A DNA stretch of 64,000 nt, from contig NZ_JHVK01000012.1 of NCBI RefSeq assembly GCF_000620105.1, positions 58,399 through 122,398 on the forward strand, in the 5' to 3' direction. Position 1 is the first letter of the stretch, and each line of letters opens with the position of its first letter. Positions 50,968 to 59,901 of the stretch are shown in pieces. The position numbers and the translations under genes were made by a program. The notes below the pieces were generated by a model. The model saw only the letters and a program-made list of their open reading frames with translations. It did not search any database and was not told the DNA's origin. Source of the stretch: Microvirgula aerodenitrificans DSM 15089. GTDB taxonomy: Bacteria > Pseudomonadota > Gammaproteobacteria > Burkholderiales > Aquaspirillaceae.

Positions 50968-51276
50968 TCAGAACAAGTCGGCCTGGGCCTGTATGGCGCG
51001 CTGTGCCGTCTCGTCGATGGATTCTATTTTACGTTGAATCGCTTCCATGTCCAGCGGATTTTCGACCCGTTTCAGCATCAGGTCATGGGTCAGATTCAGC
51101 GCGGCGAGGATGGCGATGCGCTCGCCGTCGACCACCCGGCTGTTGTCACGGATGGTGCGCATTTTCTCGTCGAGGATGCGGGCGGCGGCCATCAGGCTGT
51201 CGCGTTCTTCGGACGGGCAGGAAAAGGTGAAGCGGCGGCCAAGCAGATCGAGGCCGACGGTGACGGTATCACTCAT
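50968..51276 (-). CDS. zapA: Cell division protein ZapA
   Basis: This 102-residue protein bundles FtsZ filaments at the division ring. Family features are VGLDLLGRRFTFSCPSEER, AARILDEKMRTIRDNSRV and GERIAILAALNLTHDL, followed by a C-terminal helix. Its start overlaps the end of the coiled-coil gene upstream (ATGA) and 6S RNA lies 13 bases downstream. Confidence 0.94.
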   Translation of the reverse strand: MSDTVTVGLDLLGRRFTFSCPSEERDSLMAAARILDEKMRTIRDNSRVVDGERIAILAALNLTHDLMLKRVENPLDMEAIQRKIESIDETAQRAIQAQADLF

Positions 51277-51578
51277 TTATCGATCTCCGGCAGTCGGGTC
51301 AGGAGGGCTTCGATGCGCGAGCGCGTGGTATCGAGCCGGGCAGTCAGGTCGGTATTGCGCGCTTCGGCATCCTGCGCGCGCTGTTCGGTCACCGCCAGCC
51401 GCGCGGACAGGTCGACCAGCCGCTGTTCGGCGGCGGCCACGCGTTCGTTCGCGGTGCGATTGGCCTGCTCGAGCGTCTCCCGCTCTGCGCGCAGGGCGCG
51501 ATTCTCATTGCCGAGGCGGGTGGCCAGTGCGGCCAGCTCGCTCACGCTGGCCTGGAGTTTTTCGAGTTCGGTATCCAT
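51273..51578 (-). CDS. ZapB-like coiled-coil protein (TIGR02449 type)
   Basis: This 101-residue protein is one almost continuous coiled coil (about 3-90), start MDTELEKLQASVSELAALATRL shortened here to MDTELEKLQASVSELAA, rich in Ala, Glu, Arg and Leu. Such proteins precede zapA in many proteobacteria and are thought to act in division, like ZapB. I chose the ATG at 51578; the longer frame is Pro-rich and not credible. It overlaps zapA by four bases. Confidence 0.82.
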   Translation of the reverse strand: MDTELEKLQASVSELAALATRLGNENRALRAERETLEQANRTANERVAAAEQRLVDLSARLAVTEQRAQDAEARNTDLTARLDTTRSRIEALLTRLPEIDK

Positions 51579-51627
51579 ATCCGGGGCACTGTAGCGTGGC
51601 CGTCCGACAGGGTCAAATCCCGACCGG

Positions 51628-52503
51628 TCACGACCGGCTGCGGGCACTGTCCAGCACGCGGCAGACCGCGCTGGCGCCGTCGGCAAGGCGCGGACCCGGC
51701 CGGCTGACCAGGTCTTCCGGCAGGCCGTACAACTGCCCGTTCGCCACCGCCGGAATCGTCGTCCAGCGCTTCCACGCCGCGAGCCGGTCGACGTCGCCCG
51801 GCACCAGCATCACCGCCGGTCGCGCCGCCATCACCGCTTCGACCCCGACCTGCGGTACCCGCGGCGCCAGCGCGGCAAACACATTGCGACCGCCGCACAG
51901 CGCGACCAGTGCCGAGATGAACTGGCGGCCGTTGACCGTCATCAGCGGCGACACGTTGATCTGGATGAAGACCGGCAGCGGCGTCAGTCCGGCATGGCGT
52001 TCGCGCAGCGCGGCGATCCGGGTCCGGAACGCCGCGGCCTGACGACGGCCACCGTCACTGAAGCCGCTGAGGATGCCGAGCTTTTCCATGCTGGCCGGCA
52101 CGGTATCCAGCGAGTCCGGTTCGGTCAGATAGACCGGGATGCCGAGCGCCCGGATTCGCGCCAGCTCGCGCGGGGCATTGCCGCTGGCCCAGCCGACCAC
52201 CAGATCCGGCTTCAGCGCCATGACCTTCTCCACGCTGACGCCGCTGTAGCCACCGACGCGCGGCAGGCGGCGGGCGGCATCCGGCCAGTCGCTGTAGTTG
52301 GTCGCCCCGACCAGCCGCCCGCCAGCACCGATCGCGTACAGCATTTCCGTCGCATGCGGTGCCAGTGAAATGATGCGCCGCGCCGGCTGCGGCAGTGAAA
52401 CGCGGGCACCGGTATCGTCGCTGACGCTGACGCCGGCCGGTGTCGCCATGGCCGGCAGCGGGCACAGGCAGAGCAGCAGGGCCACATGGCGCACTCGCTT
52501 CAT
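51628..52503 (-). CDS. btuF: Cobalamin ABC transporter substrate-binding protein
   Basis: This 291-residue periplasmic protein has a signal peptide (about 1-20) and a class III binding-protein fold. RRIISLAPHATEMLYAIGAGGRLVG and VSVEKVMALKPDLVVGW are typical of BtuF (first segment quoted here as LAPHATEMLYAIGAG). It would take B12 from BtuB to a BtuCD importer, whose genes are not in the window. It overlaps cobU by four bases and belongs to the riboswitch-controlled btuB-cobU-btuF operon, which supports the B12 reading over heme or iron. Confidence 0.9.
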   Translation of the reverse strand: MKRVRHVALLLCLCPLPAMATPAGVSVSDDTGARVSLPQPARRIISLAPHATEMLYAIGAGGRLVGATNYSDWPDAARRLPRVGGYSGVSVEKVMALKPDLVVGWASGNAPRELARIRALGIPVYLTEPDSLDTVPASMEKLGILSGFSDGGRRQAAAFRTRIAALRERHAGLTPLPVFIQINVSPLMTVNGRQFISALVALCGGRNVFAALAPRVPQVGVEAVMAARPAVMLVPGDVDRLAAWKRWTTIPAVANGQLYGLPEDLVSRPGPRLADGASAVCRVLDSARSRS

Positions 52504-53024
52504 TGCGACGCCCCTCCCTTCAGCACCAGCGGCAGGCCGGCGGCAACCAGGGTGACCCGGTCGGCAATGGCGGCAACCGACTGGTTCAGCCAGCCCAGCT
52601 CATCGACGAACCAGCGCGTTTCTGCGCCCATCGGCACCACGCCGAGGCCGATTTCATTGCTGACCACCACCACGTCGCCCGCCGCCGAGGCCAGCGCGTC
52701 GAGCAGCGTGGCCCGCGCCTGCGGATAGCGTTCCGCCTCCCCCGGCGCCAGAAAGTGCGCCAGCCACAGCGTCAGGCAGTCGATCAGCACCAGCCCGTCC
52801 GGACGCGCGGCATCCTGCAGCGCGTCACTCAGGGCCACACCGCACTCGACCGCCCGCCACGACGCCGGCCGGCGTGCCTGGTGCATCGCCACCCGGTGGG
52901 CAAACTCGGCATCACCGACACTGGCGGTCGCCAGGTAATGCACCGGGCCGACGTGGGCCAGCGCCAGTTTCTCGGCATGGCGGCTTTTGCCCGAACGGGC
53001 GCCGCCGGTGATCAGATGCAGCAT
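52500..53024 (-). CDS. cobU: Adenosylcobinamide kinase/guanylyltransferase
   Basis: This 174-residue bifunctional enzyme phosphorylates adenosylcobinamide and adds GMP. The P-loop is GGARSGKS near the N-terminus, then the family segments HRVAMHQARRPASW and VVVSNEIGLGVVP. I chose the ATG at 53024 because GGAGG lies just before it. The product feeds CobS, encoded at 59142-59885. It stands between btuB and btuF. Confidence 0.95.
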   Translation of the reverse strand: MLHLITGGARSGKSRHAEKLALAHVGPVHYLATASVGDAEFAHRVAMHQARRPASWRAVECGVALSDALQDAARPDGLVLIDCLTLWLAHFLAPGEAERYPQARATLLDALASAAGDVVVVSNEIGLGVVPMGAETRWFVDELGWLNQSVAAIADRVTLVAAGLPLVLKGGASQ

Positions 53025-53058
53025 GGAACCTCCTGCCGGGGATGCCGGACGCACGGTC

Positions 53059-54918
53059 TTACTTCGGTTGCCAGTTCACGCCGACCAGCCACTCGCGGCC
53101 CGGCTGGTTGAAACTCCGGATCAGCGTGTAGTCGCGGTCGAACACATTGTTGACCCGCGCGTACAGCGTGGTGGTCGGGGTCAGCCGGTAGTCGGCATAC
53201 AGGTCGACCAGACCATAACCGGCCAGCGGCTGCTTGTTGGCCGGATCGCTGTAGCGCGAGCCGGCGGCGGTCAGGGCACTGCCCAGCGTGACCGGACCGA
53301 TGTCGCGGCTGACGTCGACGCTGCCGAACACCCTGGCGCGCTGCGACAGCTGGTTGCCATTGCTGCGATCCTCACCGTCCTGCCAGTTGACGTTGGCGGC
53401 GATGCGGGTACCCAGCAGGGTGGTGCTGCCTGCCAGCGCCAGACCGCGGATGCGGGCCTTGTCGACGTTCTCCGCCGTGCACGGACCGCTGCCGCTGCAC
53501 ACATAGCCATTGATCATGTCGTCGATGCGGTTCTCGAACGCCGTCAGCCGCAGCATGCCGTATGCCCCGTTGTACTCGGCACCGACTTCCCCGTTGCGGG
53601 CCGACTCCGGCTTCAGGTTCGGGTTGCCCTGGAAACCATAGGCCAGCGGCCAGTACAGATCGTTGAAGGTCGGCACGCGGAAAGCGGTCCCGTAGTTCGC
53701 GGTCAGCTTGATGCTGTCGGTCAGCCGGTAGCCATAGCCGAGCGAGCCGGTGGTCTTTTCACCGAACTGCGAGTTGTCGTCATGACGCAGCGACGCATTC
53801 AGCAGGTGGTCGCCGAAATTGCCGCTCCAGCCGGCGAACACCGCCTTGTTGTTGCGTTCGTTCCGGGTATAGGCCTGCGTGCTGTCGACCTTCTGGTTCA
53901 GGTACTCGGCACCCAGCACCACCCGGCCGGCCACGCCGAGGTCCAGGTCGTTCTGCCAGGTGTAGGTATCCTGGGTGGTCTTGTACAGACCGGAGCGATC
54001 GAGATTCACCCCGCTGTAGGTCTCGTAGCGATCGACACCGTTGGTCACGGTCAGCGTGCTGGTCCATACATCGCTGAAGCGGTCTTTCAGGTACACGCTG
54101 TTGCTCTGGACGCGCTGCTTGTTGTAGTCGTCGGCCAGCGGCGTGCCGTTGTCAAAGTCGGCCTTGCCGAAGGACTGGAACAGCTTGATGCCGATTTCAT
54201 GGCCGTCGACGATCTGGTGCGACACATTGGCGCTGTAGCTGAGGTTGCGGTAGCCGTCATCGTCCGGGTTGTAGCTGAACGTGTTCTGCGCATTGGTGGC
54301 GGAGAAGCCGCCATCGGTCCCGCGACCGGCCACGTTCAGCGAGAACGAGGTATCGCCGACCACGCCGCCGATGCCGCCGCCGACGCGCCAGGTGCCGTCA
54401 TTGCCGACGCCGGCGCTCAGGTACGGCTTCGGTGCGCCCTTGCCCTGTTTGGTGAAAATCTGCACCACGCCGCCGATCGCATCAGCGCCGTACAGCCCGG
54501 ATACCGGGCCGCGCACGATTTCGATATGGTCGATCAGTTCCAGCGGGATCTGTTCCAGCGCGGTCTGCCCCGAAGTCGCCGACGATACGCGCACGCCGTC
54601 GATCAGCACCACCGACTGCTTGGAACTGGTACCGCGCAGATACAGCGCGCTCGCGCGGCCATCGCCGCCGTTGCTCGCATACTCGACGCCGGACTGGCGC
54701 GCGAGCAGCTGCGGCAGGTTCAGGCCGCCGGCACGGGCGATTTCCTGCTGGCCGATCACGGTCACGTCACGGGTCTGTTCACGGCTGTCGGTGGCGGAGC
54801 GGTTGGCGGTCACCACGATTTCGCCGGTGGTGGTGGCGGGTTCGTCAGCGAACGCATTCGCCACTGCCAGCGACGCCAGGCTGGCGACAAACCATTTGCT
54901 ACGGATATTGCACTTCAC
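53059..54918 (-). CDS. btuB: TonB-dependent vitamin B12 receptor, GTG start
   Basis: This 619-residue outer-membrane receptor imports cobalamin. After a signal peptide (cleavage near NAFA|DEPA), a TonB-box-like EIVVTANR leads into the plug domain (about 45-160) with AGGLNLPQLLARQSGVEY and RGPVSGLYGADAIGGVVQIFTK shortened here as GLYGADAIGGVVQIF. A 22-strand barrel follows, ending LVGVNWQPK. I chose GTG at 54918 because GGGAG lies eight bases upstream; the ATG at 54987 would put coding sequence into the riboswitch leader and add a non-signal extension. The riboswitch upstream supports the B12 assignment. Confidence 0.92.
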   Translation of the reverse strand: MKCNIRSKWFVASLASLAVANAFADEPATTTGEIVVTANRSATDSREQTRDVTVIGQQEIARAGGLNLPQLLARQSGVEYASNGGDGRASALYLRGTSSKQSVVLIDGVRVSSATSGQTALEQIPLELIDHIEIVRGPVSGLYGADAIGGVVQIFTKQGKGAPKPYLSAGVGNDGTWRVGGGIGGVVGDTSFSLNVAGRGTDGGFSATNAQNTFSYNPDDDGYRNLSYSANVSHQIVDGHEIGIKLFQSFGKADFDNGTPLADDYNKQRVQSNSVYLKDRFSDVWTSTLTVTNGVDRYETYSGVNLDRSGLYKTTQDTYTWQNDLDLGVAGRVVLGAEYLNQKVDSTQAYTRNERNNKAVFAGWSGNFGDHLLNASLRHDDNSQFGEKTTGSLGYGYRLTDSIKLTANYGTAFRVPTFNDLYWPLAYGFQGNPNLKPESARNGEVGAEYNGAYGMLRLTAFENRIDDMINGYVCSGSGPCTAENVDKARIRGLALAGSTTLLGTRIAANVNWQDGEDRSNGNQLSQRARVFGSVDVSRDIGPVTLGSALTAAGSRYSDPANKQPLAGYGLVDLYADYRLTPTTTLYARVNNVFDRDYTLIRSFNQPGREWLVGVNWQPK

Positions 54919-55059
54919 GAAAAACACTCCCTGGAAACGGATCAGGAGTGCGAGAAAGACAGGCGCATGGCCTTTCAGAATGGACAATCGGCGCGGCCCG
55001 GCCTGATGCCGGTCGCGCTGTCGCTGTCATACCGCCTCCCCGCGATACTCCACTGCAGA

Positions 55060-55233
55060 TTGCCTGGGCCGGTCTCCGGGCTGGGTTCCCGCGGCCTCGC
55101 CTTCCCACCCTGTCGGGCAGTGGCGCGTGAAGCCGCTTGCATGCGAACCATACCGTTGCGGGGGCAGCGCCGGCCTGTCACCGGCTTCCCGTTTCATCCG
55201 CGCCTGACGGCGGCGGACACCCTGGCAAGATGG
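55060..55233 (-). promoter_or_regulatory. Cobalamin riboswitch upstream of btuB
   Basis: On the minus strand the conserved blocks appear in order: GGGAAGCCGGTGACA, the B12-box core GCTGCCCCCGCAACGG, CACTGCCCGACAGGGTGGGAAGG shortened here as GGGTGGGAAGGCG, and AGCCCGGAGACCGGCC at the 3' side. Bound adenosylcobalamin should switch off btuB-cobU-btuF. The leader from start site to btuB is about 315 bases. Ends are approximate. Confidence 0.93.
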
Positions 55234-55239
55234 AGCCGG

Positions 55240-55268
55240 ATTATAGCGGCGGCATGCCGGCATGACAG
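55240..55268 (-). promoter_or_regulatory. Promoter of the btuB operon
   Basis: On the minus strand CTGTCA (55263-55268) is followed after 17 bases by a perfect TATAAT (55240-55245), giving a start near 55233, exactly at the riboswitch 5' side. A 12-base palindrome CATGCCGGCATG (55253-55264) overlaps the spacer and -35. Confidence 0.65.
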
Positions 55269-55299
55269 CCCGCAAGATCAAATTACGCCGTAATGCCGA

Positions 55300-55328
55300 T
55301 TGAAGCGCTGCCGGCGCAGCGGTAAGGT
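55300..55328 (+). promoter_or_regulatory. Possible promoter of the cobT operon
   Basis: TTGAAG (55300-55305) and TAAGGT (55323-55328) are 17 bases apart, upstream of cobT. No riboswitch fits in the 65 bases between it and the cobT start. Confidence 0.4.
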
Positions 55329-55393
55329 CTCGCGTTCGATTTTCGCCGCCCCGCAAGACGGGACGATTCCCTTCTCTCTTCCGGAACCCCCTG

Positions 55394-56422
55394 ATGCCCC
55401 ATCCCGATGCGTCCGCCTTCGATGCCGCCGTCGCCCGCCAGGCGCGACTGACCAAACCCGCCGGCAGCCTCGGCAAGCTGGAAACCCTCGCCTGCCAGTT
55501 CGCGGCCTGGCAGGGCCGCGCCATTCCCTCGCGCCTGCGCCCCGCCATCACTGTCTTTGCCGCCGACCATGGCGTCGCCCGCAGCGGCGTCTCGGCTTAT
55601 CCGGTCGAAGTCACCGCCGAGATGGTGAAGAACTTCGTTCGCGGCGGGGCGGCAATCAGTGTGCTGGCGCGGGAAATCGACGCGACACTGGAAGTGGTCG
55701 ATGTCGGTGTGGCGGCAGACTTCGATCCGGCCATGCCGATCGTGCATGCCAAGGTCCGCTACGGTTCGCGCAATCTGTGCGACGAACCGGCCATGCAGGA
55801 ACAGGAATGCGAACAGGCGATCGAAGCCGGCCGCGCCGCCGCCCGCCGCGCCATTGCCGCCGGTGCAACGCTGCTGATCGCCGGTGAGATGGGCATCGGC
55901 AACACCACCCCGTCGGCCGCGCTGATCTGCGCACTGAGCGGCGCCCGCCCGGTCGATGTGGTCGGGCGCGGTACCGGTGTGGACGACCAGGGCATGGCCC
56001 GCAAGCGGGGAGCGGTCGAAAAGGCGCTGCTGCGCGCCCGGACTACCGACACGGCGGCCGGCTGGCTGGCCGAGGTCGGCGGGCTGGAAATCGCCGCCAT
56101 TGCCGGTTACTACCTCGAAGCCGCCAGCGCCGGTGTACCGGCACTGGTTGACGGCTTCATCACCGCAGCCGCGGCCCTGGTCGCCTGCGGCATCGATATC
56201 GACACCCGCGACTGGCTGCTGGCCTCGCACCGTTCCCGGGAACTGGGTCATGAGCTGGCACTGACCGCGATGGGGCTGGAGCCGCTGTACGACTTCGGGC
56301 TGCGCCTCGGCGAGGGATCCGGCGCGGCGCTGACCGTGCCGATGCTGCAGATGGCGATCCGGCTGCATGCCGACATGGCCACCTTTGCCGAAGCCGGCGT
56401 CAGCGACCGGGACCACGAATGA
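55394..56422 (+). CDS. cobT: Nicotinate-nucleotide--dimethylbenzimidazole phosphoribosyltransferase
   Basis: This 342-residue enzyme activates the lower-ligand base of B12 as alpha-ribazole phosphate. Family segments are LTKPAGSLGKLETLA at the start, FAADHGVARSGVSAYP, and GEMGIGNTTPSAA. The catalytic Glu is in GLRLGEGSGAAL near the C-terminus. It heads the plus-strand cobT-cobC-cbiB-cobD-cobS operon; GGAA precedes the ATG. The stop overlaps the cobC start by four bases. Confidence 0.96.
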   Translation: MPHPDASAFDAAVARQARLTKPAGSLGKLETLACQFAAWQGRAIPSRLRPAITVFAADHGVARSGVSAYPVEVTAEMVKNFVRGGAAISVLAREIDATLEVVDVGVAADFDPAMPIVHAKVRYGSRNLCDEPAMQEQECEQAIEAGRAAARRAIAAGATLLIAGEMGIGNTTPSAALICALSGARPVDVVGRGTGVDDQGMARKRGAVEKALLRARTTDTAAGWLAEVGGLEIAAIAGYYLEAASAGVPALVDGFITAAAALVACGIDIDTRDWLLASHRSRELGHELALTAMGLEPLYDFGLRLGEGSGAALTVPMLQMAIRLHADMATFAEAGVSDRDHE

Positions 56423-57009
56423 AGCGCATTACCTTGTGGCGGCACGGCGAGATCGACGCCGCCGGCCTGCTGGTCGGCCGGCGCAGCAACCCGCCGCTGA
56501 CCGGGGCCGGACGCGACACCATGCGCCGGGGCTGGCCGGCGCTGACGGCCATGGCACCGGTCACGGCGATCGCCTGTTCGCCGCTGCAGCGCTGTCTGGC
56601 ATCGGCAGAAGACTTCGCCGCCGATGCCGGTCTGGCGCTGCACGTCGATGCCGGTTTTGCCGAAACCGATTTCGGCGTCTGGGACGGCGCCCCGCTGGAC
56701 GGCCTGCCGGCCGACTGGCAGGCCGAGTACAGCAACGGCCGCTTGCTGCCGGATGGTGGCGAAACGCTGGCCGGCTTCCGCACCCGGGTCATCAGCGCAT
56801 TCGATAGCTGGGTCGAGCGCCTCGGCGACGGCCACGCCGTCCTGATTACCCACGGCGGCGTGATCGCCGCCGTGCTGGCCGCGCGGCTCGAACTGTCGCT
56901 GCCCAGCGCGCGACGGCTGTTCGTCTCGCGTGGCGGTTACGTGCAGCTGTCGCTGGCCGACGGCTGCCCCGACTACCTGATTGCACTGGCCAACCCGGCA
57001 ATGGGTTGA
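56419..57009 (+). CDS. cobC: Alpha-ribazole phosphatase (histidine phosphatase family)
   Basis: This 196-residue phosphatase has the RHG motif as LWRHGEIDAAG and the second His in LITHGGVIAAVLAA. AETDFGVWDG and the SPLQRC segment complete the phosphoglycerate-mutase-like site. The cob context makes dephosphorylation of alpha-ribazole phosphate the likely job. The start overlaps the cobT stop (ATGA). Confidence 0.92.
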   Translation: MKRITLWRHGEIDAAGLLVGRRSNPPLTGAGRDTMRRGWPALTAMAPVTAIACSPLQRCLASAEDFAADAGLALHVDAGFAETDFGVWDGAPLDGLPADWQAEYSNGRLLPDGGETLAGFRTRVISAFDSWVERLGDGHAVLITHGGVIAAVLAARLELSLPSARRLFVSRGGYVQLSLADGCPDYLIALANPAMG

Positions 57010-57122
57010 GCCGGCCACCATGGCGCCGGCGTCCGGCTGACGAGTGGCGTGCCCGGTTTGGGGGCGGTGACGCGCAGCCTATACAATACCGCTCCGTTTC
57101 CTGGCGCCGCCGTGCGCATCGA

Positions 57123-58091
57123 ATGGCCCCCATGCACGCCATCGGCATTCACGCATTCTGGCTCTGGAGCGCAGCCGTCGCCGGTGTCGCGCTCGACTAC
57201 CTGCTGGGCGAGCCGCGCCATGCCCATCCACTGGTCGGCTTCGGCCGCCTCGCCGGCTGGCTCGAACGAACCTTCAACCGCCCCGACGGCCGGCCCGGTT
57301 CCCGGCTGCTGCTCGGTGCGTGCGGCTGGTGTGCGCTGGTGCTGCCACCGGCGGTCGCCGCCCAGGCCCTCGTCATGGCACTGCCACTGCCACTGGCACT
57401 GCTGGTGCATGCCCTGCTGCTGTATTTCACCCTCGGTGCACAAAGCCTCGGCGCCCATGTCCGCCCGATCGCCGCCGCCCTGGCCGCCGGCGACCTGCCG
57501 GCCGCACGTGCGCTGACCGCCCGCATCGTATCGCGTGATCTCGACGATGCCGATGAGGCCGCCGTCGCCCGCGCCGCGGTCGAATCCACGCTGGAGAACG
57601 GCAACGATGCCATCTTCGGCGCATTGTTCTGGTTCGCCGTGGCCGGCGGCCCCGGCGCGCTGGCCTATCGGCTGGCCAATACCCTGGACGCCATGTGGGG
57701 CTACCGGACACCGCGCCTGCTGCATTTCGGTCGGGTGGCCGCCCGTGCCGACGATGCGCTGAACTGGCTGCCAGCCCGGCTGACTGCCATCAGCTATGCC
57801 CTGCTCGGCCACAGCCACGACGCATTCGCCTGCTGGAAAACCCAGGCCCGGCACTGGGACAGCCCCAACGCCGGCCCGGTGATGGCGGCCGGCGCCGGCA
57901 GTCTCGGCGTCTGTCTTGGCGGCCCGGCCCGTTACCACGGACACATCGAAGACCGCCCGCCGCTCGGCTGCGGCGAAACCGCCGGCGACCATCACATTAC
58001 CGAAGCCTGGCGGCTGGTGGTACGGACCCAGCAGGCCTGGCTGGCGTTCGGCGCCATCCTGCCCGCGCTCACTCTGGCCTCCCTGCTATGA
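57123..58091 (+). CDS. cbiB: Adenosylcobinamide-phosphate synthase
   Basis: This 322-residue membrane enzyme attaches aminopropanol phosphate to adenosylcobyric acid. Family features are VALDYLLGEPRHAHPLVGFGRL shortened here as DYLLGEPRHAHPLVGFG, VESTLENGNDAIFGALFW and NTLDAMWGYRT. About four to five hydrophobic segments are present. I chose the ATG at 57123; the ATG at 57132 is equally possible. It overlaps the aminotransferase gene by four bases. The name cobD is also used for this gene in some species. Confidence 0.94.
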   Translation: MAPMHAIGIHAFWLWSAAVAGVALDYLLGEPRHAHPLVGFGRLAGWLERTFNRPDGRPGSRLLLGACGWCALVLPPAVAAQALVMALPLPLALLVHALLLYFTLGAQSLGAHVRPIAAALAAGDLPAARALTARIVSRDLDDADEAAVARAAVESTLENGNDAIFGALFWFAVAGGPGALAYRLANTLDAMWGYRTPRLLHFGRVAARADDALNWLPARLTAISYALLGHSHDAFACWKTQARHWDSPNAGPVMAAGAGSLGVCLGGPARYHGHIEDRPPLGCGETAGDHHITEAWRLVVRTQQAWLAFGAILPALTLASLL

Positions 58092-59134
58092 CGATCTCTC
58101 CCCCACCGCATGGCGGCAGGCTGCGCGAAGCCGCGCGGCGCTTCGACCGGCCACTGGCCGACTGGCTCGACCTGTCCACCGGCATCAATCCGTGCAGCTA
58201 CCCGCTGCCGCCGCTGGATGTCGATGTCTGGCGCCGGCTGCCCGACGATGACGACGCGCTGCCGGCCATCGCCGCCCACTACTACGGCGCGCCGCCCGCA
58301 GCCCGCGTGCTGGCCGTCGCCGGCAGTCAGGCCGCCATCCGCACCCTGCCGCGGCTGTTGCCGCCCGGCCGGATCGGCATCGCGCCGCTGACCTACAGCG
58401 AGTACGCGCCGGCCTGGCGCCGCGCCGGACACGAGGTGGTGCCGGTCGACCTCGACGGCATCGAGGCAGCCCTGCCGACGCTCGATGTCCTGCTGGTGGT
58501 GAATCCGAACAACCCCACCACCGAGCGGGTCGCGCCCGGGACACTGCTGCGCTGGCGTGAGGACCTGGCCGCACACGGCGGCCTGCTGCTGGTCGATGAA
58601 GCTTTCATGGACGCCTCGCCGGCGCACAGCATTGCCGCCCATACCGGCGCACCGGGCTTGCTGGTCTGCCGTTCCGTCGGCAAGTTCTTCGGCCTGGCCG
58701 GGCTGCGCGCCGGCTTCGCGCTCGGCGAGCCCGCGCTGATCGACCGGCTGGCAGCCGAACTCGGCGCCTGGGCGGTCAGCGGTCCGGCCCGTGCCGTGGT
58801 AGCGGCCGCGCTGGCCGATACCGACTGGCAACAGGCAATGCGCGACCGGCTGCAGCGCCAGCAATCGCGCCTCGTCGCCCTGCTGGAACAGCACGGACTG
58901 AAAGTCGCCTCGACGCCATTGTTCTGCTGGTGCCCGCATCCGGACGCCCCCGCCCGGTACCACGCGCTGGCGCAGCAGGGCATTCTGGTGCGCTGTTTCC
59001 CTGCCCTCGGTGGCCATGGCCCCAGCCTGCGCTTCGGCCTGCCCGATGACGCCAGCTGGGCGCGGCTGGATGCCGGGCTGGCGCATGCCTTTTCGACGCC
59101 GGGTGCCGGTGCCGCTCCCCTGACTCAAGGATGA
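58088..59134 (+). CDS. cobD: Threonine-phosphate decarboxylase (aminotransferase fold)
   Basis: This 348-residue PLP enzyme makes aminopropanol phosphate for CbiB. The lysine that binds PLP is in SVGKFFGLAGLRAGF. WLDLSTGINPCSYPLP at the start, VVNPNNPTTERVA and the Asp in LLLVDEAFMD are typical of the family. The start overlaps the cbiB stop (ATGA), matching the substrate hand-over. Confidence 0.94.
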   Translation: MTISPPPHGGRLREAARRFDRPLADWLDLSTGINPCSYPLPPLDVDVWRRLPDDDDALPAIAAHYYGAPPAARVLAVAGSQAAIRTLPRLLPPGRIGIAPLTYSEYAPAWRRAGHEVVPVDLDGIEAALPTLDVLLVVNPNNPTTERVAPGTLLRWREDLAAHGGLLLVDEAFMDASPAHSIAAHTGAPGLLVCRSVGKFFGLAGLRAGFALGEPALIDRLAAELGAWAVSGPARAVVAAALADTDWQQAMRDRLQRQQSRLVALLEQHGLKVASTPLFCWCPHPDAPARYHALAQQGILVRCFPALGGHGPSLRFGLPDDASWARLDAGLAHAFSTPGAGAAPLTQG

Positions 59135-59141
59135 CCCGCCG

Positions 59142-59885
59142 ATGCGTGGCCTGATTCTCGCCGTACAGTTCCTGACCCGCCTGCCGACCCCGCGCCTGGC
59201 CACTTTCGATCCGGCCTGGCTGACGGAATCCGCACGCTGGTTCGCCACGGTCGGGCTGATGGTCGGGTTGCTGCTGGCGGCGGCCGCCGGTGCCGGCGCG
59301 CTGATCGACCCGTGGCTGGCCGCACTGGCGGTGGTCGGCGTCTGGACCTGGGTCACCGGCGCGCTGCATCTGGATGGTCTGGCCGATCTGGCAGACGGAC
59401 TCGGCGCGGCACACCGCTCACCGGAACGCTTCCTGGCCGTGCTGAAAGATCCGCATGTCGGCAGTTTCGGCGTGGTCGCGCTGGTCATGCAGCTGGCGAC
59501 CAAGCTGGTGCTGGTGATGCTGCTGGTGCAGACGGGCACGCCGTGGCTGGCCTGGCTGCTGCTGCCGGCCTGGGCCCGGCTCGGCGCGGTGTACTGGTCG
59601 GGGACGATGCCGCAGCTGGCGGCCGGCGGGCAGGCGGAACGATTCGGCTGGTGCACGCACTGGCCCAGCTTCTGGCTGTCATTCGCGGCGCTGGCGGCCG
59701 CGTCGGCCTGGTTTGCACCGGCGCTGCTGGTGGCGCCACTGCTGTGGCTGGCCTGGCGCCGCACACTGATGGCACGGCTGGGCGGGGTGACCGGCGACTG
59801 CCTCGGTGCCGGCATCGAACTCAGCGAATCCGGGCTGCTGCTGGCCCTGTTGCTGGTGGCGAAATGGCTGCCGGACCTGGTCTAG
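59142..59885 (+). CDS. cobS: Adenosylcobinamide-GDP ribazoletransferase
   Basis: This 247-residue membrane enzyme (cobalamin synthase) joins adenosylcobinamide-GDP with alpha-ribazole. The start AVQFLTRLPTPRL and the metal site HLDGLADLADGLGA are diagnostic. GGVTGDCLGAGIELSE lies near the end. It has five to six hydrophobic segments. It closes the operon; an inverted repeat (59868-59875 with 59886-59893) spans its stop codon. Confidence 0.96.
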   Translation: MRGLILAVQFLTRLPTPRLATFDPAWLTESARWFATVGLMVGLLLAAAAGAGALIDPWLAALAVVGVWTWVTGALHLDGLADLADGLGAAHRSPERFLAVLKDPHVGSFGVVALVMQLATKLVLVMLLVQTGTPWLAWLLLPAWARLGAVYWSGTMPQLAAGGQAERFGWCTHWPSFWLSFAALAAASAWFAPALLVAPLLWLAWRRTLMARLGGVTGDCLGAGIELSESGLLLALLLVAKWLPDLV

Positions 59886-59901
59886 TCCGGCAGCCGGGGT
59901 C

